NCBI GenBank assembly: GCA_917880885.1
Contig: OU862908.1
Span: forward strand, 10,576,501-10,640,500
DNA length: 64,000 nt
Source: Limnephilus marmoratus
Taxonomy: Eukaryota > Arthropoda > Insecta > Trichoptera > Limnephilidae
Direction: 5' to 3'
Shown: one piece after another, positions 55,246-64,000 of the stretch
Layout of the letters: the number at the start of each line of letters is the position of its first letter
Position numbering within the stretch: the stretch's first letter is position 1
Notes under the pieces: generated by a model
Databases searched by the model: none
Told to the model about the DNA's origin: nothing
Seen by the model: only the letters and a program-made list of their open reading frames with translations
Made by a program: the position numbers and the translations under genes

Positions 55246-56417
55246 GCGTTGATTTTGTATCAAATTAAAGTGACGTAATAAAACAAATTTATTAGTCTTT
55301 TAATTAAATAAATAATGCCATCACAAAGTGAAAACCATTTAGAAGAACTTTTCTTCAAAAAATTGAAATATTAATTCACCCGTCAATAATATTGTTTGTT
55401 CCAATTTTTTAAATCATTCAATCAGATCTTACTGATAGTCTACATAAATCGGTTGATTGAAACAAATTTCAATGTGTCGTCAATCGCTTTGATACTTTGA
55501 TGCTTTGCTACTTACTACGCATAGTGAAAACGTTATTCCGCCTTTCAATCTCATTGCCAGCAATAACGATGGCGACGAATCGAAATACCGTGCGAAGCCG
55601 GCAGTAAAACTCGAACTTATTACTAGTGTAATTATGATTGCAGTATAAGTGACATTAGCTGTTTACCAGCGATGCCATTGGTATGACCTGATGCAAGTCA
55701 AGACCCGAGACAGGTGTCCAGTGGCGGTGCAAAGGCTGTTCGCTTCTAAATGCTCGATATCGGTATTGCTCAAGCAACACGACTGCAATTAAAACGATAA
55801 TTACCTGTCGTAATAAACATTGTACTATACTTGCATAGCTACAAAACTTACAAAACCTATTCTAAAGAGTGTGAAACATCGAGGAAAAGAGCCACGTGTA
55901 AATTAATTTGTAATATGTTGCTTAAGCGGCGTGCCCTCCACAGTCTACGTTTACACTATCAGCGAGACTACTGAAGAGGGAGATAGCTGGAAAACGTGAA
56001 AATACATGCTGAGATGGACTATGAATAGGGTTACCATAAGTGGCTTAAGATCTAGGGAAATTTCTCTGCATCTAGGGGAGAAAAAATCTTTTTTTAGGAA
56101 AAACAGGAAAAGCACAAAAATCAGGGAAATTATGAAGTGTTAACGTGGGAAAGTTGTACTCCAACCCAAATCGTTTAATGGGCCAAAAAAATAAATTACT
56201 GAGCTTAGGTGGGCCAACCACCCTCACTTAATAAAATCAGGTCAATTGCTTTCGATCTTACGAGAAATGTGCGGGAAAATATACTGGTTGCAAGTTGCAA
56301 TTGATTGTGAAAATAAATTCCTAGTGGGGCCATGCGCCTGGCACTTTTCAAACAATAAATCAAAATCCCTATCGAGAATCTGAGGTCTAATAACAAAAAA
56401 GTTCTAATTTCATAAAA
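55246..56417. other. Unannotated stretch
   Basis: No supported feature. A moderately GC-rich patch lies at 55540-55800. Confidence 0.3.
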
Positions 56418-56747
56418 TCTCTACACATTATAAATTAAAGTCCTTCCCCGCTTCTGTCGGTCAGTCTGTCCAACATAAACTCAAAAACTACTGAACTATG
56501 ATTTTCATGCGGTTTTCACCAATAGATAAGAGTGATTCATGAGGAAGGTTTAGGTATATAATTTGTCAAGGTTTTGTTTAAATTGGTTGAAATATATAGG
56601 TAATATATAAAGGAGAATAACTGTATGTGGTGGACAAGAGGGCTGGGAAGCGGGCGGTGTGGATTTGATTTGTATGCAAAGGAAGGTCACTGTCTACAAT
56701 TGATTTCGAAAACTCTGTGAAAAGCCCGGGCATCGCCGGGGACTTAG
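56418..56747 (+). mobile_element. Non-autonomous Helitron-like element
   Basis: TCTCTACACATTATAAATT after an A starts the element. It ends with the hairpin GCCCGGGCATCGCCGGG followed by ACTTAG and then T. The GC-rich hairpin a few bases before the end is the expected Helitron 3' structure. Length 330 bp. The terminal four bases are TTAG rather than CTAG. Confidence 0.75.
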
Positions 56748-56889
56748 TATAATATAAATGCGACAAATTTACGATAATCATTTCTTCTTTTTTGTATGAA
56801 TTCCAAAATTCAAAACAAAGAAAGCTGAAAACTGTTTGAATAAAAAATATTCCATATTCCGTATTAACGAGTAAGCGGTTCAATGCATA

Positions 56890-57147
56890 AATAATAACGA
56901 AAATTTGAATTAAAACATTGTAAAAGGTGGCATGCGAGCTGTTTGAAAACTGAATGTACTGGGACTGAATATATGGAGCGCGGGAGGGGGATTGGCGGGA
57001 CGGGGTAGCGGGAGAGGGTAGGCGGGGAAGGTGGAAGGGTTACGTGGGAGGGGGAGGGGACGCGGAACAGGAACGAGGAAGGACATGCAGGGAGAAACAA
57101 TTTATTTCTTTGAATATGGCATTGCTACGCAAGCCGTGAGCCAGCTA
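56890..57147 (+). mobile_element. Helitron-like element, 3' half
   Basis: GGTGGCATGCGAGCTGTTTG, a purine-rich tract (56980-57070), GGACATGCAGGGAGAAACAA and AGCCGTGAGCCAGCTAG match the 3' half of the 44400-45014 family. The 5' module is missing. CTAG is followed by A. Confidence 0.65.
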
Positions 57148-57539
57148 GAAACAATATAACCTACTCGCAGTCTTGCGCAACTATTGATTTTTTCGTTCGG
57201 AAAGTTAACCAAAATTTAGTCAAGAAAACTTTGGTATTTTATAAAACGGAAAACTAAATGCGTAGAATAAGGTGTGGGCTAAAGTTATTCAAATTTCACG
57301 GATATAATAAGCAAGGATATGATTTTAATAAAATAAAGTTTTTTAATTTCATTTAATTAGGTGCATCTTCCATGTCGTTTTTAGTGTTAAGAGTTTTTTC
57401 ATTGACCTCTTTCGGATGGACTTAAATTCTTAATTAATTTGTACTAATTAAACTTTTAATATTAATTTTATATCCCGGGAAGGATGTTGTGGAGTTTTGT
57501 TGCAAAATTATGGTTTCTATGTCTTTTTATTAAGCGGAT

Positions 57540-59060
57540 TTTGTCGGAAGGTCAAAATGTTTCGGCCTTATAAAATCCAAATAAATGGAGTATTTCTGAA
57601 AGTATCTGAAAATTAAAACTGTTTTTGAAGGGTGGTTAAATAATAAGTAATAAGCTTTCAAATTATACAGGGTGTACGGGGGTAAAGTGCATTAACTTCG
57701 GGAGGTGATTCTACATTATGGTAGGAGTCAAAAAGATAAATAACTTTTTCTGAAATTCCAACTTTTTTTTCCCATACAAAAAGAGATACCTACTAAAAAT
57801 CCTTAGTGTAAGGTAGCACTTACCCAAGTTAGCTTGCCGGGCGCATTTGTTGCAACGTTGCTTGGTGTGATTTGGCCTGTATCCATGGAAACCGTTTGTA
57901 AACATAACAAGACCGAGAATTTGACGTTTATACAGATCGTATGTTTTAAACCAAATGTAAAAAGATAACTGCACTTAAATAATAATTGAAGACACGCTTT
58001 TAACGATTAAATTATTATAAACTAATTGAACACTTAACTAATGTCATCGCTTTTAACTAGTTTAACAAATTTTCAAAATGTCCACCTTCAACTTGTAAGC
58101 AAGCATGAAAACGTAAAGTAATATTATTATCGATTCGTACGTTGTGGCGTATTTCATTAATGAATGTCTGCCCATTCTTTGTTGGTAAAGTAAGGCATTT
58201 ACCTAATAATTCAATAACAAAATTACGCGATATTGGCACAATAATTCAATGATAAAATTACGCACAAATAAACACCATTTTTACAGCGAGGCAGGTTAGG
58301 CACGTCTACAACTAAGTAAACAGAAGTAAGTCTTAATAAATACACACTAGATAAAGACACATTAAATCAACAAGTTTTGACTAACAATAATAAAGTTTTT
58401 AAAGTGAAACACTACTACGCGAATAAAATTGTTAAATTCGAATTCAACACTGACACTGAGCGCTTGGAGCGGGGATTCGGCATTCGGCAACAGTGTAAAA
58501 TAATAAAGCCGCCCGCACACGCCGGTCTAATTTTATCTTTTTACCAGAAAACTACCCCTAAAAGTTGGAATTTCGAAAAAAGTTACGTATATTTTTTACT
58601 TGTACTATCATGTAGAATCACCTCCCGAAGTTAATGCACTTTACCCCCGGACACCCTGTATAATACGAAATAAAGATAGAATTTTTGAAATATAAAAATT
58701 ATGAATGCAAACATATAAAACTGGCTCACCTTACTTTTTTGTAACTAAAATTACTGATAAAAAAACAAACTTAAAAGGCACACATATTTTATTAGGCAAA
58801 TGTTTTATAAACGTTATCGTCAACTCATTTTTTCGTCGTTTCATTTTTATTCAAATTGCGGTGGGAAACTTTGGATTCACAAAGATGTACCTACATTTTA
58901 GATATTTTTTGGTTATTTTTAGTTTTGATTATAAAGCGTGGTGTTTGTTCTTTCTAACGCCGCATAATGCGGTGGATGAACCCGAAAGTTGGCATCAAAT
59001 CAATGGTTGTGATAACATCAAATCTTTTTCGATTTTTAGTTCTGTATGGACACGTTAATA
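57540..59060 (+). repeat. Rep-3 copy hosting a mariner-like element
   Basis: TTTTGTCGGAAGGTCAAAAT and AAGCTTTCAAATTATA precede the insert. After it, ACGAAATAAAGATAG, GGCTCACCTTACTTTTTTG, ACATATTTTATTAGGCAAAT and GATTATAAAGCGTGGTG continue the family. Confidence 0.7.
57668..58658. mobile_element. Mariner-like element, 991 bp, long inverted ends
   Basis: The ends read CAGGGTGTACGGGGGTAAAG and CAGGGTGTCCGGGGGTAAAG, and the match continues for about 60 bp (through CATTAACTTCGGGAGG and GATTCTACAT), then imperfectly further. TATA/TA flanks both sides within Rep-3. A minus-strand frame near 58057-58239 ends in HNVRIDN...RFHACLQVEGGHFENLLN, the pattern of the last residues of mariner-type transposases. 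The catalytic part is gone, so it is a deletion derivative. Confidence 0.75.
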
Positions 59061-59189
59061 AAAATAAGTGAAAAAGAATGTTGGAAAAGTCACACATATT
59101 TAGTACAAAAATTAAAAAAATTAAATTTGAAAAATATAAGATAAATTAAATCAGTTAAAATGCTCACTTCATTTCACAAGATATTTATT

Positions 59190-59450
59190 TACAGTTATAC
59201 ACAGAATATATCGTCTTCATCATCTTGTGACAATATACTATCGTCATCACTAATTGGTTTAACTACTGAATCATTCCCGGTAGTCGTATTAGGGTCTGAT
59301 GTCACTAAGAGAATCGATGACTTGCTGCTGAACTTGTATTAAGCTCTCAGCAGTGTGATCCAGCAATTTATTGTTGTAATTTCACTTACGCCATTCAGAT
59401 TCGGTGACAGTTATGAAGTCACTTAAAGGGTAACATATTTTTATAGTTCT
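59190..59450 (-). pseudogene. Coding remnant with acidic C-terminus
   Basis: On the minus strand a frame containing CYPLSDFITVTESEWRK meets a TGA, continues as NKLLDHTAESLIQVQQQVID, then shifts frame into an acidic tail (SDDDSILSQDDEDDIFCV) with a stop near 59200. The acidic end and the single stop suggest a decayed real gene, probably carried by a transposon. I do not recognise the family. The element at 59455-60176 may separate it from the piece at 60213-60450. Confidence 0.35.
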
Positions 59451-59454
59451 TTGT

Positions 59455-60176
59455 ACAATAGAGAACTCCAGTCCAATTTTTTTTATTTTTTTTTATGAAT
59501 AATGACCTTCTAACTTAAATAACTGCGTTTTTGTTTTTATTTTTAGAGTTAGTTTTAATAGTTAAAATAATTGTCAAAGTTTTAATTTTTCGAGACCCCC
59601 CGGAAATATGGTAAATCGTGTGACGTCATCACTCCCGAAAAATTAGTATGGGATTGGGCAATCAGCTGATCTACTGCCGCCATTTTGAAATCCGTTGTTC
59701 CGTTGTTCGAAGTATTCTCCCTAGAAGAACTTTTTTCATTCATTATTTTTTTTGTGCAGTAGTTTTTTAATATTTTAAATAAAAGAGATAAACTAATAGA
59801 GATACCTCTATTTTTGATATTGAATTATTTAGGCTTAAATATTGTTTCAATAAACACTACAACTAAATCTCTATAAACAGTACGAAATAAATAACATGAA
59901 ATGTTGTTAATACTGATGGCTTGTACCATACCTACATGTCAATTGATTTCAATACAATGTGATACAATGACTGGTGACGCGTGACGTCAGCACTAACCAT
60001 TCAATCGTACCAACTTTACAGTGTATTTTAAAGAGACTGCAAATGCACTTTTTAATATTTTTTTACGAACACTACGTTTAATATTATAAAAAAAACTTAT
60101 ATATTCAGAATCAGCGTTTATTGGTCTGTATGAACATATTTTTTTAAAGTCATAACATTTTTTACTGGAGTTCCTT
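59455..60176. mobile_element. TIR element carrying two TGACGTCA sites
   Basis: Inverted ends of about 18 bp (ACAATAGAGAACTCCAGT on the left; ACAATAAGGAACTCCAGT as reverse complement of the right) enclose roughly 720 bp. TGACGTCA occurs at 59621-59628 and 59982-59989, and the minus strand has CAAAATGGCGGC near 59690. No coding sequence and no certain target duplication were seen. Confidence 0.55.
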
Positions 60177-60212
60177 ATTGTAATGAAGAAAATACATCTT
60201 TATCCTTTTCCC

Positions 60213-60450
60213 TTATTGGTAACGTCTAAGCTTGGCATTTACAATCGAAGTGAGTGCTTCATCATCACTCAATATCTTTTTGTTTGGGGTTTTGTCGGTA
60301 AAAGCTTTTCTATACTTCTTATACTTTTCTATGGTCAGCGTACTTAACGCGACTTCTTTGACTACAGTCGATGTTGTTGCTTTACCTGCCGACCAAAAAA
60401 TCAAGTGGGTAGCAAAAGCTAACTCAGTACTAGATATTTAAGATCGCAAT
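60213..60450 (-). pseudogene. Unrecognised coding remnant
   Basis: A minus-strand frame of about 63 codons contains VKEVALSTLTIEKYKKYRKA, TDKTPNKKILSDDEALTSI and ends NAKLRRYQ at a stop near 60213. The helical, Lys-rich composition looks protein-like, and codon use differs from surrounding noise. No known domain could be named. It may belong with 59190-59450 on the other side of the inserted element. Confidence 0.3.
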
Positions 60451-61839
60451 ATCGTAGTTTTTGACGTTTCGTACGCTCAAACGACATATCAAACGTCAAA
60501 GTGGGTCGAACTCTTTTTTGTTTTTTTTATTCTATTTTTTTTTTTATTTCTGGTAAATCTTTGTAATTCTTTCCTTGTAAGGCCTTTCAAGCCATTCTTT
60601 ATTATTTAATGTTAAGGTGTCATAGTTTATGCGATACTAGTTTATTTTTTCTACATATTTCTTAACGCCAGAGTTCTTCATAATCAAGTATAATTAGAAT
60701 CTCGTACGAACATGAACCACTTCAGAAATTGTACCTAAAACAAAACACACTGATAATAGTACTAGAATCGTTTTGAATCGTTATGAAAACCTACAGTCCT
60801 CGCTTTCAAGTACTATAATTAAGAAAATGGTGCATGAAAGAAACTTCTTACAATTTAGTCTACCAACTAAGATAATGAAGTAAACAAAATAAAGTAAAAT
60901 ATGACAGAATCTTGCGGAACTTTTAACTATTTGCCTCGATGTTTAAGATATTTACAAAAAATATTTAATTCAAATCGGTGTTTGTTTCAATTTAAATTTT
61001 TGATCTATGGTATGACTTTCTCAATAACTACTATAATATATATTTTTTAAGTAGCTACATACTATCAGACATCGTATTCATATTGAATTAGATCTAAACA
61101 CTTGACAGATTTTGCTTTGTTTAAACTTGAAACGTATTGAAATTTACGCGACTACAAAAACTGACACGGTCACCCCAAAGGTCAAGTTCAAACTGATCTC
61201 TTTCTGTCAATTTCGCGATAAGTGCGATACACTTCAGGGGAATTATGAAGCATTTAATTAACTTCAAAACTAGCACCCTTATTTCATTGTAAAGAATACT
61301 TGACTTTCTGAATTTCTGCCAACGCGATACATTAAGCGACGCCCTTGTGCGCCGTTTAGATCATATTTCTATTCATTATAGCAAGAGAGATACAACGATT
61401 TCTATGAGACTTATTCTCATACGGATGTGCTCGATGGACAAATCCGCCCTTGTATTCCTGCAACGGACAGATCCGTACGTGAATTTTGTGATTTAGCTGT
61501 TATAACTAATAATAAATGTATAAGTGATATTACTCGTATATTGATAAGACTGTTCGATGTTTTCATTTCACATTAAAGCAAATAAACATTGCAGATGAAA
61601 CTTCACACCACGCATGGAAAAAAAAAGGCAGATTACGACATATTCAATTTCGGCAAGTTAGTGTCAATTATTGTCAATACTTTATTCACTAATATGTTAT
61701 TGCTGTTAGGCAAATATAAACATTACATGCTTTGCTTATTTGTTGCTAGATCTCAATCTTAATTTTTGGGAAAAAATTGTGGTAAGTGTGCGGATTGTTC
61801 GTAACGCATATAAAATCTTTGTAGTTTTTTTCTATAGCT
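60451..61839. other. Unannotated; includes a Rep-3 scrap
   Basis: 61347-61420 (CGCCGTTTAGATCATATTTC, GAGAGATACAACGATTTCT) matches the 3' part of Rep-3. Nothing else is recognised. Confidence 0.4.
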
Positions 61840-62145
61840 CCACACAGGTGGCCATGATAAAAATAATTCCCCTCGGGACATTATGCCAACTTAGGGGATG
61901 GTGTGTAGAAGGTTTTCTTAAGAAAAGAAATGAGAGGAAGTTCTGGGAAAGAAAGGGGTATGAGGAATGAGGGGTGAGTTGGAATCTGGGGATCAGTGTG
62001 ACGAACGTATGAATCCACCCCTCCCCTCCCTGTGCTGCAAGGCGATGTTCCGAGAGAGTCCTGCTGGAGAGTTCAAAAGATCTCCCTCATGCGGTCGCTC
62101 CGGATCCGGCATGCCACGCAGTTGGTGGGCAAAGTATAGGTAAGT
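61840..62145 (-). mobile_element. NL1 3' end fragment
   Basis: AGCTCCACACAGGTGGCC, GGGGATGGTGTGTAGAAGG, GAGAGTCCTGCTGGAGAG and GCCACGCAGTTGGTGGGCAA are the reverse complement of NL1. The terminal hairpin is eroded. It abuts the 5' break of non-LTR copy C. Confidence 0.65.
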
Positions 62146-62149
62146 ATCA

Positions 62150-63140
62150 CAAACCAAAGTAATGATATCTTGCAAACCTGGCTTAAAAGAAACTCCCTCA
62201 CGCTTAATGTTAATAAAACAAAATATCTTACATTTTCTATAACAGCCAGAGGGCAGCCGTCGGAGGACTTAAATCTCAAATTACACTCATGCCAAGGAAT
62301 TTATCAACAAAATCAAGGCTTATCATGCCTCTGTCCCACTATAGCACACTCCAAAAGCATCAAATATCTTGGAATTGAAATTGATGATAATTTCCGATGG
62401 AACTCACAAATTGACGAAATTGCAAAAAAACTAACCAGGTACATATACTTCTTTAGAAACATTCGTAATATCCTCAACATAAACGATATTAAAAAAGTAT
62501 ACTATGCTTTGTGTCAATCACAAATAGAGTACGGTATAACTGGATGGGGGTCTGCCTTGAGCACTCACACAGAGCGACTCAATATAGCCCAAAAAGGAGT
62601 ACTAAAGACAATACTGAAAGTTCCGCTTAGAACTCCGACGACAGAAATATTTAATAACTTCCAAGTCTTCAATGTACAGAAACTTTATTCAAAAAATATT
62701 TTATTTAAACTGAAAAAAAAACATATATGTATACTCCACTGCCCAACATAAATACTCAACCAGGTCAGTAAGAAATAACATCCTGGTTACTCCCAGTTTG
62801 AACACATCTTTTGGACAGAGAAATAATAAATTTCATGCTATAAAATTATACAATGCTCTACCAGATCAAATCAAAAATATAAAGGAAATGAATATATTTA
62901 AAACAAAAGTAAAAATATGGCTGAGAGATCAAAGTGATAATAAAATTACAAACATCGTAAAGACGATATAAAGACAATCCATTACCAAATACAAATATTT
63001 TAAAAAACTACAGGCCACCTCAGAACAGGAAATCCTAGTGAGGAGGTCTGTGAAAAAAAAAGAATCTATACTTATACTATACATTATACATACATGTACA
63101 AACCTTGTTATTGAAATTAATAATAAATAAATAAATAGAT
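62150..63140 (+). pseudogene. Non-LTR retrotransposon 3' end, copy C
   Basis: A frame of about 193 codons (62170-62751) starts in the RT thumb region: SLTLNVNKTKYLTFS, HSKSIKYLGIEIDDNFRWNS, IEYGITGWGSALSTHTERLN, KTILKVPLRTPTTEIFNNF. A frameshift at an A run near 62716-62727 moves the rest of the protein (NNKFHAIKLYNALPDQIKN) into another frame, ending near 62970. The 3' UTR carries CCTCAGAACAGGAAATCCTAG and ends in (AATA)n at 63118-63138. The palm and endonuclease are absent. It is the longest of the three related copies and orients copies A and B. Confidence 0.8.
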
Positions 63141-63819
63141 ATTATAATTAAACTAAATCAAATCTTTCGCCATAAATTTCCCAATATAATAAAGTTGTGC
63201 TTACTATGGAGTTTTATTTACAAAAAGGAAATACATTTTGCTTTATCGAGCCTTTGAAATAATAACAAGGTACCATCTTACGCTGCAACGTGGTATAAAG
63301 GGATCTAAGCTACTTTAGGTTCAATATAGCATGACTTTACCGTTAGCAGAGATGGAACCAAAAGGTCGTTATGGTACAAAATTTTATATAGAACTAATCG
63401 GCTGATTTCACACCCTTCTTTCCTCTCGTGTTTTTTCCCATTCCTTTAATCCTAGTTTACACCTATTTCCTCCTCTGGGTAAATTATTCATTCCATGGTA
63501 CGTCGTAATTTTCAAAGAGCCATTAGTTGATGTCGTTTACACAAACATTCATTTTGTTCGTAGCATGCCATTTCCCGTTAGAGAATGATTGATTTCATTT
63601 AGTGTTATTGGCTGAACAAGCTATTTGCGTTGTGTCGTTGTTTCTCTAATTGCGAAAAGGGATCAGACTGTGACATCATGACAAATTGAAAAGTGTACAA
63701 TGGGGTTTCACACATTTACAAAATGCACGCTGTGTTAAATGAATTATATCCATTATTATTACTTTGCAATAAAATCCAAATAAAAGTATCCGAAAACTAG
63801 ATTACTAAAACTAGATAGA
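63141..63819. other. Unannotated; ends with a Rep-3 scrap
   Basis: 63762-63800 (TTTGCAATAAAATCCAAATAA, GTATCCGAAAACTAG) is a short Rep-3 fragment. The rest has no supported feature. Confidence 0.4.
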
Positions 63820-64000
63820 AAAACCCTAGATTCCTACCCACCCCTTAAACCCTTTTCCTTCCCAGGACTCTCCTCTCCTTCCCTCCCTTAAAAAAACCCT
63901 CCACACAGCATCCCCAAAGATGACATAGTATTTTCCTCAGGGCCTCCTGTGTGGAGCTCAAGTAACAAAAAAAAAACCTCACCCCATGAACCCGAGCACC
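63820..64000 (+). mobile_element. NL1 3' end, cut by window edge
   Basis: ATTCCTACCCACCCCTTAAA, CTTCCCAGGACTCTCCTCTC, ACACAGCATCCCCAAAGATG and CAGGGCCTCCTGTGTGGAGC match 16970-17115. One arm of the terminal hairpin is deleted (ACATAGTATTTTCCTC). After the A run at 63968-63976 the text CCTCACCCCATGAACCCG, the reverse of NL1 at about 16900-16920, begins, so a second NL1 copy in opposite orientation probably continues beyond the window. Confidence 0.65.

Overview
The window is an AT-rich stretch of insect nuclear DNA. It is most likely from a moth or butterfly: several repeats match non-autonomous elements that I recall as common in Lepidoptera, chiefly the Helitron-type family with a TCTCTA-type 5' end and a CCGGGTCAGCTAG-type 3' end, and the repeat reading GGGTGTTATGCCGTGTTGCG. 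That species guess is family knowledge, not a search result. No intact host gene, rRNA, true tRNA gene, CRISPR array or bacterial-type operon is visible. Nearly all short open frames are chance or are shadows of repeats. The only long frame, about 450 codons at 35342-36691 (- strand), is the reverse transcriptase of a 5'-truncated non-LTR retrotransposon.

The window is a mosaic of nested transposable elements. I use these working names. TTAA-A (about 713 bp) and TTAA-B (about 443 bp) are two families with TTAA target duplications. Rep-3 is a moderately repeated, unclassified family of about 500 bp or more, with at least ten copies. H is a block near 600 bp. NL1 is a poly(A)-tailed retroelement 3' end with a terminal hairpin. 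Rep-4 is the GCCGTGTTGCG foldback. Non-LTR pieces sit at 660-1570, 6490-6850, 34927-36691, 37867-38110, 41285-41680, 53290-53945 and 62150-63140. Helitron-like pieces flanked by A and T sit at 5085-5431, 13105-13560, 16545-17325, 23407-23844, 30188-30482, 44400-45014 and 56418-56747. A degraded YqaJ-type nuclease gene lies at 31930-33310.

Region by region: 1-9 kb holds a non-LTR remnant carrying a MITE with a 9-bp duplication, a SINE, a Helitron and TTAA-A. 9-15 kb holds TTAA-B inside TTAA-A, and a TTA-duplicating MITE inside another TTAA-B. 15-20 kb holds a Helitron containing NL1, a hAT-like element and a GC-rich open stretch. 20-27 kb holds more TTAA-A/B, Rep-3/Rep-4 and a Helitron. 27.3-29.0 kb is a 1.7-kb element with long imperfect inverted ends and 11-bp flanking repeats. 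30-31.4 kb is Rep-3 invaded by a Helitron and by a palindrome with two Helitron-like 5' ends. 33-43 kb holds two near-identical H+NL1 copies, an L2-type element, and a SINE split by a near-perfect foldback. 44-50.8 kb ends in a 10-bp polypyrimidine array whose three forward frames read the same decapeptide. 52-64 kb holds Rep-3 copies invaded by MULE-, Harbinger- and mariner-like elements, a 47-bp minisatellite, and non-LTR ends.

The parts do not form a pathway. The value here is in structure: several insertions have empty sites elsewhere in the same window, so boundaries and target duplications can be read directly. I found no convincing new multi-gene system. The best candidates for undescribed elements are the palindromic Helitron-like element, the 27.3-29.0 kb element, the foldback in the SINE, the frame-invariant decamer array and the Rep-3 family.
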